From Acidobacteriota bacterium (lineage in GTDB: Bacteria; Acidobacteriota; Aminicenantia; Aminicenantales; Saccharicenantaceae), in contig JAKLEN010000008.1 of NCBI GenBank assembly GCA_022711665.1, positions 112,906 through 176,905 on the forward strand: a stretch of 64,000 bases of DNA, read 5' to 3'. Shown here one piece after another: positions 1-7,538 of the stretch. The position numbers and the translations under genes were made by a program. Under the pieces are notes generated by a model. That model was not told where the DNA came from, ran no database searches, and worked only from the letters and a program-made list of their open reading frames with translations. Each line of letters opens with the position of its first letter. The stretch's first letter is position 1.

Positions 1-284
1 ACGTCGTCGACGTCCCTGTCCGAGAAGCCTTCGCGGGCGTGGGTGAAGGCTTGATGGAGCTTCAGCGCCAGCAGGAAGTCCGGCCGGCCGGCGATCCTCC
101 TCAGCCAGGATTCGACCAGGGCCGGCGGCGCGGGGCGGTAGAACGTGCTGTTGACCTCGACGATGTCGACGAAGCGGGGGAGGTAGGACAGAGGATGGAA
201 GCCGCGTGGCCTGGGCGCCGGGTAGACGATGCCCTCCCAGTCCTCGTAGCTCCAGCCGGCAGGGCCGATATAATATCGGGCCAT
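1..284 (-). CDS. DUF72 (YecE-like) protein, C-terminus cut by window edge
   Basis: The frame opens with ATG (complement of 282-284) and runs off the left edge, so about 94 N-terminal residues are present. The readable protein begins MARYYIGPAGWSYEDWEG and continues with VDIVEVNSTFYR and LALKLHQAFTHAR. These match the hallmark blocks of DUF72 TIM-barrel proteins (usually about 240 residues): a GxSGWSYxxW start, a VEiNsTFYr block and a KxhqxiTH block. The biochemical role of DUF72 proteins is unsettled. No Shine-Dalgarno precedes the ATG, but a promoter-like -10 lies only 8 bases upstream, suggesting a leaderless transcript. The family call is firm; the function is not known. Confidence 0.8.
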   Translation of the reverse strand, partial: MARYYIGPAGWSYEDWEGIVYPAPRPRGFHPLSYLPRFVDIVEVNSTFYRPAPPALVESWLRRIAGRPDFLLALKLHQAFTHAREGFSDRDVDD

Positions 285-292
285 AATCGTCC

Positions 293-321
293 ATTCTACA
301 TGCCTTCCGCGGAATTCACAA
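293..321 (-). promoter_or_regulatory. Putative sigma-70 promoter of the DUF72 gene
   Basis: On the minus strand TTGTGA (316-321), a 17-base spacer and TAGAAT (293-298) form a near-consensus promoter. Only 8 bases separate the -10 from the ATG, so transcription should begin at or next to the start codon. Confidence 0.5.
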
Positions 322-369
322 TTCCATTTTCGCCTCCGCCGTGCTATGGTGGCCGCGGGAGCGTGAGCC

Positions 370-1347
370 ATGAGCGGGACGGCGACCGATGCGGCGGACA
401 GGGTCCGCGAGGCCTACGGACGGATCCGGGCCGAGGTCCGGACGACGCCGGTCGAGCGGTCGGAGCCGCTCGGCCGGGAGCTAGGGGCCGAGGTCTTCAT
501 AAAATGGGAGTGCGACCAGGCCACCGGCTCGTTCAAGCTGCGGGGGGCGCTCAATAAGCTCCGGTCACTTTCGCCCGCGGACCGGGCCCGCGGCGTCGTC
601 TCGGCCTCGACGGGCAACCATGGCCTGGCCATCAGCCATGCCGCCCGGCTCGAGAACGTCGGGCTCAAGCTGTTCCTGCCCGAGACCGTCGCCGAGGTCA
701 AGAAGAAGCGGATCGAAGCCCTGGGCGTGGACGTCGAGGTCCGGGGCGCCAGCTGCGAGCGGGCCGAGGCCCTGGCCCGCGACCTGGCCGGCCGGACGGG
801 CCGGGTCTTCGTCTCGCCCTACAACGACTGGGACATTGTTTTCGGCGCGGGCACGACCGGGCTCGAGCTCGACCTCCAGATCCCGGATTTCGACGATCTC
901 CTCGTTCCCGTGGGCGGCGGCGGACTCATCGCCGGCATGGCGGCGTTCCTCAAGTCCGTCCGTCCGGGCGTCCGGATCATCGGGGTCGAGCCCGAGGCCT
1001 CGGCCTTCATGGCCGCGTCCCTGGCGGCCGGCCGCCTCGTAGACATCGACGAGCGGCCGACCGTCGCCGACGCCGTGGCCGGCGGCATCGAGCCCGGCGC
1101 GATCACGTTCCCGCTCTGCCGCGACCTCGTCGACGCCATCGAGGTCGTGCCCGAGCCGGCCGTCGTCCGCGGCCTCGTCTATGCCCGCCAGAGCCACGGC
1201 CGGATGATCGAGGGAGCCGGGGCCCTGCCCTTGGCCGCCCTGCTCCACGCCCCGGCCGGCCGCGCCGGCCGGAGGATCGTCGCCCTGGTGAGCGGTGGTA
1301 ATATCGGCTCCGATCGCTTCCGCGAGATCACCGGCCTCTGTCCCTGA
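370..1347 (+). CDS. Threonine/serine dehydratase-like PLP enzyme
   Basis: A 325-residue fold-type II PLP enzyme, probably deaminating threonine or serine to a 2-oxoacid in the cytoplasm. K56 in GSFKLRGA is the expected Schiff-base lysine. STGNHGLA (about 77-84) contacts substrate and cofactor, GGGGLIAG (about 187-194) is the phosphate-binding loop, and SGGNIG near the C-terminus sits by the pyridine nitrogen. There is no C-terminal ACT regulatory domain, so it resembles the catabolic TdcB type or serine racemase rather than feedback-regulated IlvA. GGGAGCG lies before the ATG. It stands alone, convergent with thiD. Distinguishing threonine dehydratase from serine racemase or another ammonia-lyase is not possible from motifs alone. 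Confidence 0.85.
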   Translation: MSGTATDAADRVREAYGRIRAEVRTTPVERSEPLGRELGAEVFIKWECDQATGSFKLRGALNKLRSLSPADRARGVVSASTGNHGLAISHAARLENVGLKLFLPETVAEVKKKRIEALGVDVEVRGASCERAEALARDLAGRTGRVFVSPYNDWDIVFGAGTTGLELDLQIPDFDDLLVPVGGGGLIAGMAAFLKSVRPGVRIIGVEPEASAFMAASLAAGRLVDIDERPTVADAVAGGIEPGAITFPLCRDLVDAIEVVPEPAVVRGLVYARQSHGRMIEGAGALPLAALLHAPAGRAGRRIVALVSGGNIGSDRFREITGLCP

Positions 1348-1372
1348 TCCCGGGCGGCCCGGAGCGTTTCGT

Positions 1373-2179
1373 TCAGGCCCTCGGGGGAAGGGGCGTCCGG
1401 CCCCGTTCCCGACTGAGATCGAAGATCCAGCGTCCTTGGCCGGCCGGCAGGGCCGCGCGGATGGCCTGGCCCACCCGGAAGACGGCCAGACCGCAGGCTT
1501 CCTTGAGCGGCCGGCCCTCGGCCAGGTAGCAGAGGATGGCCGAGGACAGGAAGCAGCCCGTGCCATGGACGCTGCGGGCCTCCCGGGGATGCGAGAACTC
1601 AGCGTAGTCCCGGCCGTCGAAGAGGACGTCCGCGGGCCGGCCCTCGAGGTGGCCGCCCTTGACCAGGCAGGCGACGCCCGACCGGGCGAAGATCCTCGCG
1701 GCGGCCTCCTTCATTCCGGCCGCGTCGCGCACGCGGCAGCCCGCCAGGACCGCCGCCTCGCCGAGGTTCGGCGTCAGGAGCTCGGCCCGGCCGGCGAAGG
1801 CGTCGAGGAGCCGGGGCCAGGCCTTTTTTTCGAGGAGCGCGGCGCCCGAGCTGGAGCGGAGGATGGGATCGACTACCCGCGGCCGCCCTTCCATCCGGCC
1901 GAGGAGGCGGGCGACGGCCCGCAGGTTGGCCGCCGTGGCCAGCATGCCGACCTTGATGCCGCCGATCTCGAGACCCTCGGACAGCCGCTCGAATTGGGCG
2001 GTCACCGCCGCGGCCGGAACGGGCCAGACCCCGGCTACCGCCGTCGCGCTCTGCGCCGTCACGGCCGTCAGCACGCCGCGGCCCGTCCGGCCGAGCCGCT
2101 CGAAAACGCGGAGGTCGAGAAGCGCCCCGGCGCCGCCCGTGGGGTCCCAGCCGGCTATGGTGATCAGCATCCTGACCAT
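1373..2179 (-). CDS. thiD: Hydroxymethylpyrimidine/phosphomethylpyrimidine kinase
   Basis: A 268-residue ribokinase-fold kinase that phosphorylates HMP and HMP-phosphate in thiamine synthesis. It shows IAGWDPTGGAG near the N-terminus (family IAGSDPSGGAG), a VVDPIL strand, LTPNLGEA, LVKGGH and the HGTGC anion-hole/catalytic motif. The ATG at 2179 is chosen because GAGGAGG sits about 8 bases upstream; an upstream GTG in frame would add nine residues with no family similarity. No other thiamine gene is in the window. The serine of the usual SDPSGG is replaced by tryptophan here, so a related HMP or sugar kinase cannot be fully excluded. Confidence 0.85.
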   Translation of the reverse strand: MVRMLITIAGWDPTGGAGALLDLRVFERLGRTGRGVLTAVTAQSATAVAGVWPVPAAAVTAQFERLSEGLEIGGIKVGMLATAANLRAVARLLGRMEGRPRVVDPILRSSSGAALLEKKAWPRLLDAFAGRAELLTPNLGEAAVLAGCRVRDAAGMKEAAARIFARSGVACLVKGGHLEGRPADVLFDGRDYAEFSHPREARSVHGTGCFLSSAILCYLAEGRPLKEACGLAVFRVGQAIRAALPAGQGRWIFDLSRERGRTPLPPRA

Positions 2180-2236
2180 GGTCGCGTCCTCCTCGGCGGA
2201 CGTCACGATTCTAACACGGATCGCCCGACCCCGTTA

Positions 2237-2266
2237 TTGACTTTGTTCCGGGCCTTGGGGTATTCC
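2237..2266 (+). promoter_or_regulatory. Putative promoter of the acylphosphatase gene
   Basis: TTGACT (2237-2242) followed after 17-18 bases by GTATTC/TATTCC. It lies 22 bases upstream of the acylphosphatase ATG in the divergent gap with thiD. The -10 match is only moderate. Confidence 0.35.
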
Positions 2267-2287
2267 CTGATACGGGACGGAACGATC

Positions 2288-2581
2288 ATGGACGAAGAAC
2301 GGGTCCGGGTCCGGGCTTTCGCCGGCGGGCGGGTCCAGGGGGTGGCTTACCGGCACTACGCCGAGAAGAACGCCGAGCGCTTCGGGGTCACGGGCTGGGT
2401 CCGGAATCTCCGCGACGGGCGGGTCGAGGTCCTGGCCGAGGGCTCGACCGCCCAGGTCGAGTCCTTCCTCCAGGCGCTCCGCGACGGCCCCCGCCTGGCC
2501 TGGGTCGAGAGCTTCGCCGTCAGCCGCGAGACGGCCACCGGGGAATTCGCGGATTTCCGGATCGTTTTCTTCTCCGGCTAG
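2288..2581 (+). CDS. acyP: Acylphosphatase
   Basis: A 97-residue small alpha/beta protein that hydrolyses the carboxyl-phosphate bond of acyl phosphates. The signature GRVQGVAYR (about 17-25) carries the phosphate-binding loop and catalytic arginine, and GWVRNLRDGRVEV (about 37-49) carries the catalytic asparagine. The usual GRVQGVFFR reads VAYR here, a common variant. The length is typical for the family. The ATG at 2288 is the start that gives the normal N-terminal strand; a much longer open frame extends upstream antisense to thiD but is not protein-like. A palindromic terminator begins at its stop codon. Confidence 0.92.
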   Translation: MDEERVRVRAFAGGRVQGVAYRHYAEKNAERFGVTGWVRNLRDGRVEVLAEGSTAQVESFLQALRDGPRLAWVESFAVSRETATGEFADFRIVFFSG

Positions 2582-2596
2582 CGCCCGGCCGGGCGC
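2581..2596. terminator. Palindromic hairpin between convergent genes
   Basis: GCGCCCGGCCGGGCGC is a perfect 16-base palindrome between two converging genes, followed by CCCTTTC. A bidirectional terminator is the simplest reading, although there is no long T tract. Confidence 0.45.
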
Positions 2597-2600
2597 CCTT

Positions 2601-2861
2601 TCAGGAGGTCCGGCTCCGCCGCCGGCATTCCTCAGAGCAGAAGTACCGCTCGACGCCGTCGCGGACCTCGGTCACGGCCTCGTCGCGGGGGACATAGGTG
2701 CCGCAGACCTCGTCCTTGACCATGGCGCCCCGGGGCTCGGCGGCCGGCCGGGGCCGGGCGGCCCGCTTGATCCTCTTTATCCCGGCGAAGATGCGCAGGG
2801 CGAGGAGCGCGACGTAGACGAGGAAGGCGATCAGGATCAGGCGGAGCACGGCGATCACCAT
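2601..2861 (-). CDS. Small membrane-anchored Cys-rich (zinc-ribbon-like) protein
   Basis: An 86-residue protein. One N-terminal hydrophobic helix (about 3-25) is followed by a basic stretch (KRIKRAARPR), then a soluble tail with VCGTYVPRDEA and YFCSEECRRR. The cysteine arrangement resembles TRASH/YHS-type metal-binding tails and the PP0621-like small proteins, where CxxC-type pairs bind zinc. Its start overlaps the end of the upstream FabH-like gene by 7 bases, so the two are probably co-translated. No function is assigned. The tail faces the cytoplasm if the positive-inside rule holds. Confidence 0.65.
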   Translation of the reverse strand: MVIAVLRLILIAFLVYVALLALRIFAGIKRIKRAARPRPAAEPRGAMVKDEVCGTYVPRDEAVTEVRDGVERYFCSEECRRRSRTS

Positions 2862-3958
2862 TCGATCAGCATCGAGCCCCAGGTCAGCCCGCCGCCGAAG
2901 CTGACCAGCATGGCCAGATCGCCCTTCTTCAGCCGGCCTTCCTCGACGGCCTCGCGCAGCGCCAGCAGGACCGAGGTCGACGAGCAGTTGCCGCGCCGGT
3001 CGACGTTGACGTAGAACTTCTCGATCGGGATGCCCAGCTTCCGGGAGGGCAGGTCGAAGATCCGGGCGTTGGCCTGGTGGCAGACGAAGAGGTCGACGTC
3101 CTCGATCCGGTAATCACGGGCCCGGCCGGGGGTGCGGTTGGCCTTGGCTATCGTCCGGACGATGAGCTCGGGGATTATGCGCAGGACGAACTTCTGGATG
3201 TCGTGACCCTTGATGGCCAGGTTGGTCCGGACCGGGATGTCGTGGTGGCGGGTGTCGTGCCCGACGCTGAAGGCGGCGTCGACGCCGAGGGCGTCGGTGC
3301 CCATCTCCGTGCAGACGATTCCGCCGGGCTCTTCGGTCCGTTCCAGGACGATGGCCGCGGAGCCGTCGCCCCACAGGTCGGCGTTGCTGTCGGAGAAGTC
3401 GAGCAGGCGGCTGAGCACTTCGGCGCCCAGGGCCAGGCCGTAGCGGCACTCCGTCTCCCCGAAGAGGAGATGCTTGCGGACAACGTCGGCGGCGTAGAGA
3501 CCGCTGGTGCAGGCCGCCAGGAGATCGAAGGCCGGGATGCGCAGGAAGCCGCGGGCCTCTTTCTCCTCAAGTCGGCCGGCGGCGACCTCGCCCCGGATGG
3601 CCTTGTTCAGGAGCATGCAGGCTGTCGAGGGGAACAGGGCTTCGGGCGTCGAGCTGCCGAGGGCCACTATGCCGATGTCGGCCCAGCCGATGCCGGCGTC
3701 GGCCAGGGCGGCGTTGGCCGCGACCAGGGCCAGGTCGGAGGTGTTGACCCCGGGAGCGACCCAGCGGCGCTCCCGGATGCCGACGAGCTCGACGATCTTC
3801 TGGGGCGTCAGCTCGTCGGGCCCCCAGGGCCGGTCGGTGCCGGGCTTGATGGCCCGATGGGCCAGCAGGATCCGGACTATTTCCTCGTTGGTGACGATCT
3901 TCCCCGGGACGTCGGTCCCCGGCAGGCATTTCCCCAGGCCGGCGATCTTGACGCGCAT
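2855..3958 (-). CDS. 3-oxoacyl-ACP synthase III (FabH-like)
   Basis: A 367-residue thiolase-fold condensing enzyme. The Cys-His-Asn triad is visible: C150 in LLAACTSGLYA, H294 in FVCHQANARI and N324 in RRGNCSSTSV; the C-terminal GGGLTWGSML block is also typical. Family function is condensation of an acyl-CoA with malonyl-ACP to start fatty-acid or related chains. It is about 50 residues longer than E. coli FabH (317), with extra sequence near 35-52 and 120-140, which fits KASIII enzymes that take unusual starters. No other fab gene is adjacent, so a dedicated product is possible. A consensus promoter lies upstream (4024-4052), and GGGAG precedes the ATG. Confidence 0.88.
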   Translation of the reverse strand: MRVKIAGLGKCLPGTDVPGKIVTNEEIVRILLAHRAIKPGTDRPWGPDELTPQKIVELVGIRERRWVAPGVNTSDLALVAANAALADAGIGWADIGIVALGSSTPEALFPSTACMLLNKAIRGEVAAGRLEEKEARGFLRIPAFDLLAACTSGLYAADVVRKHLLFGETECRYGLALGAEVLSRLLDFSDSNADLWGDGSAAIVLERTEEPGGIVCTEMGTDALGVDAAFSVGHDTRHHDIPVRTNLAIKGHDIQKFVLRIIPELIVRTIAKANRTPGRARDYRIEDVDLFVCHQANARIFDLPSRKLGIPIEKFYVNVDRRGNCSSTSVLLALREAVEEGRLKKGDLAMLVSFGGGLTWGSMLIEW

Positions 3959-4023
3959 GGATACGTAACTCCCTTTTCCGTTTCCCCAGGCCCTCGAAAG
4001 GCGGGAACGCTGTTCAGCCCCAC

Positions 4024-4052
4024 ATTATTGTCGCTCGGCCCCGGGATGTCAA
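4024..4052 (-). promoter_or_regulatory. Promoter of the FabH-like/small-membrane-protein pair
   Basis: On the minus strand TTGACA (4047-4052), a 17-base spacer and AATAAT (4024-4029). This is a near-perfect sigma-70 promoter, with a leader of roughly 60 bases to the ATG at 3958. Confidence 0.6.
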
Positions 4053-4076
4053 CCGGCGGAAGGCGGCCGGCGCCGA

Positions 4077-4105
4077 TTGACCGGGCGGCGCCTTTTTGTT
4101 AAATA
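4077..4105 (+). promoter_or_regulatory. Promoter of the CoA-transferase gene
   Basis: TTGACC (4077-4082), a spacer of 16-17 bases and TTAAAT/TAAATA (4099-4105), ten bases upstream of the ATG at 4116. It faces away from the FabH-side promoter. Confidence 0.45.
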
Positions 4106-4115
4106 GAGGACGATC

Positions 4116-5285
4116 ATGAATGCATCCCCGCTGGCGGGCGTCCGCATCCTCGACCTGTCCCGGCTGCTGCCCGGGCCCTTCTGCACCATGCTCCTGGCCG
4201 ACCTGGGGGCGGAGGTCATCAAGATCGAAGACCTGGAAGGCGGCGATTACATGCGGGCCTTCCCGCCCTTCATCGACGGCCGGAGCGCCTATTTCCTGGC
4301 GCTCAACGCCGGCAAGAAGAGCCTGGCCGTCAACCTCAAGGCGCCGGCCGGCCGGGACCTCTTCCTCCGGCTGGCCGCCACGGCCGGGGTCATCGTCGAG
4401 AGCTTCCGTCCCGGCGCCGTCGACCGTCTCGGCGTCGGCTACGCGGCGGCCCGGGCCGTCAATCCCCGCGTCGTCTACTGCTCGATCTCCGGCTTCGGCC
4501 AGGACGGGCCGGACCGCGATCGGGCCGGCCATGATCTCGACTTCATTTCCCGGGCCGGCCTGCTCTCTCTCTGCGGCTGGCCCGAGGCCCGGCCGGCCAT
4601 CCCCCCCGTCCAGATCGCCGATCTGAGCTCGGCGATGTACGCCGCGGCGGGCATCCTGGCTTATCTCCGGGAGAGCGAGAGAACGGGGCAGGGCGCCCAT
4701 CTCGACATCGGCATGCTCGACAGCGCCATGTCCTGGATGGTCATGCCGCTCGGCGACTACGCGGCGGGGGAGCGGGGCGGCCGGGGCCGGCTGCCGCTCT
4801 CCGGCCAGCATCCCTGTTACAACGTCTACAAGACCCGCGACGGGCGCGACATCTCGCTCGCGGCGATCGAGCCCAAGTTCTGGAACGCGTTCTGCGGGGC
4901 CGTCGGCCGGGACGATCTCCGGCCGCTGCAATTCTCCGGGAAGGAGGAGGACCTGGCGCTCTTCGAGGCCCTGTTCGCCGGCCGGACGGCGGCCGAATGG
5001 ACGGAACTGCTCCGCGCCACGGACTGCTGCTGCCAGGTCGTTCCCGTGCTCGACGAGGTTTTGCGGGACCCTCACATCCGGCATCGCGGCCTGGTCATCG
5101 GCCCGCCGCCCGGCGGGACCGGCGCCCTGCGGCCCGGCCACCCGCTCCGGGCCCGCGACGCCGCCGACGCCGGGCCTTGTCCGGGCCACGGCCAGCACAC
5201 GGCCGAGATCCTGGCCGGGTTGGGCCTGGCCGCCGCCGAGATCGAAGGCCTGGAAGCGGCCGGCGTCGTTCGCCGGGGCGGCTGA
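4116..5285 (+). CDS. CaiB/BaiF family III CoA-transferase or AMACR-like racemase
   Basis: A 389-residue member of the family III CoA-transferase/alpha-methylacyl-CoA racemase fold. The N-terminus has VRILDLSRLLPGPFCTMLLADLGAEVIKIE, shared by the whole family. H139 in RAGHDLDF and D169 in VQIADLSSAMY match the His/Asp pair used by AMACR for proton exchange, while D169 also corresponds to the acyl-anchoring aspartate of formyl-CoA transferases. Having the histidine makes a 2-methylacyl-CoA epimerase attractive. It reads into a truncated acyl-CoA dehydrogenase-like gene and a NIF3-like gene in the same direction with short gaps, suggesting one transcript. The substrate is unknown. Confidence 0.82.
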   Translation: MNASPLAGVRILDLSRLLPGPFCTMLLADLGAEVIKIEDLEGGDYMRAFPPFIDGRSAYFLALNAGKKSLAVNLKAPAGRDLFLRLAATAGVIVESFRPGAVDRLGVGYAAARAVNPRVVYCSISGFGQDGPDRDRAGHDLDFISRAGLLSLCGWPEARPAIPPVQIADLSSAMYAAAGILAYLRESERTGQGAHLDIGMLDSAMSWMVMPLGDYAAGERGGRGRLPLSGQHPCYNVYKTRDGRDISLAAIEPKFWNAFCGAVGRDDLRPLQFSGKEEDLALFEALFAGRTAAEWTELLRATDCCCQVVPVLDEVLRDPHIRHRGLVIGPPPGGTGALRPGHPLRARDAADAGPCPGHGQHTAEILAGLGLAAAEIEGLEAAGVVRRGG

Positions 5286-5298
5286 GGCTGGTTCGGCC

Positions 5299-5910
5299 GT
5301 GGACGCGTTCCGGACCGAGGCCGAGACGGCCTTCCGTCGCCGCGCGGCCGACTATTTCCGGCGGCTCGCCGGCCCGGAGCCCCCGGACCCCCGCCCGGCG
5401 CCCGGGAGGATCTGGGCCGACCTCGACGGGGAGGACGGCTCCGGCCGGCTGGACCGGCGGGTGGCCATCCTCGAGGAAGCGGCGGCCAGCGACCCCCGCC
5501 TGGGCCGGGCGCTCCTCGATTGGCGCCTGTCGTCCGGGCCGCTTGACCCTCCCGAAGAGACGGCCTGCCGTCTCGGCCGGCTGGCGGGCACGGCGGACCA
5601 CATCCTCCGGGCTGGAGCCGAGGCCGCCCGGGCGCGCGGCGCCTTCGCCAGCAGCCTGATGGGCTGCCGCGACGAACAGGAACGCCTGGCCGGCTTGGTT
5701 TCCCTGGCCGATCTGGCCCGGCTGGGCGCCTGCCGCCTTTGCCGGCTGCTCGAACGCGGGGAGGGGCAGCGGGCCGGCCTCGAATCGGGATCGCTGGGGA
5801 AGAGGGCCGAGGCGCTGGCCGCGGAGATGCGCGCGGCGGCGCGGGGCCTGCTCGGGGACGATTGGGCGGCCGGGCATCTGGCCGCCGACGATCCCCCTCC
5901 CGGCCGGTAA
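5299..5910 (+). CDS. Short acyl-CoA dehydrogenase-like helical protein
   Basis: A 203-residue protein starting with GTG, 13 bases after the CoA-transferase stop. The C-terminal half (about 97-190) reads like the helical C-terminal domain of acyl-CoA dehydrogenases: ILRAGAEAARARGAF, then an LMGCRDEQERLA block in the place of the usual FGxxLxxxQxxQ, then a SGSLGKRAEALAAE block. The first 70 residues resemble the N-terminal helical part. The middle FAD-contacting beta domain of normal ACADs (about 380 residues) is absent, so it is unlikely to be an active dehydrogenase by itself. It may be a degenerate or partner subunit for the CoA-transferase next door. Similarity is judged by eye and is weak. 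Confidence 0.6.
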   Translation: MDAFRTEAETAFRRRAADYFRRLAGPEPPDPRPAPGRIWADLDGEDGSGRLDRRVAILEEAAASDPRLGRALLDWRLSSGPLDPPEETACRLGRLAGTADHILRAGAEAARARGAFASSLMGCRDEQERLAGLVSLADLARLGACRLCRLLERGEGQRAGLESGSLGKRAEALAAEMRAAARGLLGDDWAAGHLAADDPPPGR

Positions 5911-5921
5911 AGGAGAACATC

Positions 5922-6893
5922 ATGAAGATCGAAACCATCTACCGCCGGGCCGTGGCGGCCGGCATCGCCAACGATCCGCGCGGTCCCGAGGCCGTAGGCA
6001 AGCTCCTCGAAGAGGAGAAGGCCAAGGCCGAGAAGATGACCGCGGACGAGAAGGACGCCTGGGAGGCGGACCGGCTGTTCAATCCCTACGCCGACACCCG
6101 TATCCTGGCCGGGGACCCGGCCGCCGAGGCCCGAAAGGCCATTGTCGGCATCGACATGGACGCCTCCGAGGTCCTGCTGGCCCATACTCTCAACCGGGAC
6201 CGGGCCGCCGGCATCGACCTCGTCATCGCCCATCATCCGCAGGGGACGGCGCTTGCCCGGCTGGCCGAGGTCATGCGCGTCCAGGCCGACATGCTGGCCC
6301 TCATGGGCGTCGGCATCTCGGTCGCCGAACAGCTGCTGGAGAAGCGGATGGGCGAGGTCGAGCGGCGCCTCCTGCCCGGCAACCACGGCCGGTCCGTGGA
6401 CGCCGCCCGGCTGCTCGGGCTGCCGCTGATGTGCCTGCATACGCCGGCCGACAACTGCGTCAACACCTTCCTCGACCGGCTCTTCACCCGGGATAAGCCG
6501 GCGCGGCTGAAGGACCTGATCGAGCTCCTCCGGAAAATCCCGGAATACCGGGCCGCCGCCGGCCGGAATGCCGGGCCGCGGATCGTCAGCGGCGCCGAGT
6601 CGGCCCGCTGCGGCCGGATCTCGGTCGAGATGACCGGCGGGACCGAGGGCGCCAGGACGATCTACGACTCCTACGCCGCCGCCGGCGTGAGCACGATTGT
6701 CAGCATGCACATCAGCGAGGAGGCCCTGGAGAACGCCAAGAAGGCCAACCTGAACATCGTCCTGGCCGGCCACCTCTCGAGCGACACGCTGGGCCTGAAC
6801 CTGCTGTTCGACGAGATCGAGCGGGAGGAGCGGCTGGAGTTCGTCGGCGTGTCGGGGTTCGTCCGGACGCGGGCCGCCGAGCGAAGGCCTTAA
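5922..6893 (+). CDS. NIF3-like (NGG1p-interacting factor 3) protein
   Basis: A 323-residue protein; AGGAG lies a few bases before the ATG. VIAHHPQGTALA (about 104-115) carries the paired histidines typical of the dinuclear metal site in NIF3/YbgI proteins. The C-terminal block MHISEEALENAKKANLNIVLAGHLSSDTLGLN carries the second group of conserved His/Glu/Asp residues. The N-terminal 70 residues are helical and charged and precede the usual core, so the layout is a longer variant of the family. NIF3 proteins have been linked to GTP cyclohydrolase-like or unspecified metal-dependent hydrolase activity, none well established. It ends the run begun by the CoA-transferase. Confidence 0.8.
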   Translation: MKIETIYRRAVAAGIANDPRGPEAVGKLLEEEKAKAEKMTADEKDAWEADRLFNPYADTRILAGDPAAEARKAIVGIDMDASEVLLAHTLNRDRAAGIDLVIAHHPQGTALARLAEVMRVQADMLALMGVGISVAEQLLEKRMGEVERRLLPGNHGRSVDAARLLGLPLMCLHTPADNCVNTFLDRLFTRDKPARLKDLIELLRKIPEYRAAAGRNAGPRIVSGAESARCGRISVEMTGGTEGARTIYDSYAAAGVSTIVSMHISEEALENAKKANLNIVLAGHLSSDTLGLNLLFDEIEREERLEFVGVSGFVRTRAAERRP

Positions 6894-6955
6894 ACGGCAG
6901 GCGCGGATCTTACCGGCCGGGGGAGGAGACCCGGCGCTCTTGTGAACGGTCGAGG

Positions 6956-7471
6956 CTAGAGCCCGCGGTAGTGGCCCTGGGCCCCCAGGGTCGCGATCCA
7001 GCGGGCGAAGGCCCGGGCGTCCTCGAGGTCGCCGGCGTCGGGATGGGTGGCCGCCGAGGCGGCCATGTCGGTCCAGGCCTCGTGCTCGGGCGACTGCGTC
7101 AGGATCTCGAGGGCCTTCAACGACACCTTGCCCCGGCACGAGAACGTGCCGATCAGCCTGGCCTTGGCCACGAGGATGGAGGCGTATTCCAGGGCTTCGC
7201 GGGACAGGCGGCTGCCCGTGACGGAGCCGTGGGTCGAGAACAAAGCGACCTTCTTGCCCTCGGGGATGGACTTGAGGAAGACCTCGACCGGATAGGGGAC
7301 GCTGTGGGCATGGACCGGGAAGCCGGCGAAGACGATCTGGTAAGGAGCGGGATCGCCCGCCTCGGCCATCGGCCGGAGGACCTTGTCCCCGGGCAGGGCC
7401 TCGTAGATGGCTTCGGCGACGGCCTTGGTGTTTCCCGTGCGGCTGAAGTAGGTGACGAGCGTCTTGGCCAT
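6956..7471 (-). CDS. Flavodoxin
   Basis: A 171-residue FMN-binding electron carrier. The start ATG at 7471 follows AAAGGA and gives the canonical first strand and phosphate loop MAKTLVTYFSRTGNTKAVAEA, with SRTGNT binding FMN phosphate. Upstream in-frame codons are not protein-like. IVFAGFPVHAHSVPYPV and KKVALFSTHGSVTGS are the second and third flavin-contacting regions. Flavodoxins shuttle electrons between ferredoxin-dependent enzymes; the redox partner is not evident here. It is convergent with the NIF3-like gene and upstream of nothing obviously related. Confidence 0.85.
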   Translation of the reverse strand: MAKTLVTYFSRTGNTKAVAEAIYEALPGDKVLRPMAEAGDPAPYQIVFAGFPVHAHSVPYPVEVFLKSIPEGKKVALFSTHGSVTGSRLSREALEYASILVAKARLIGTFSCRGKVSLKALEILTQSPEHEAWTDMAASAATHPDAGDLEDARAFARWIATLGAQGHYRGL

Positions 7472-7538
7472 CGCGGCGGTCCTTTCGGCGAGCGGTGCTT
7501 CCGCTATTCTGCCAGAATCCCGCCGAAAATGCCAACCG

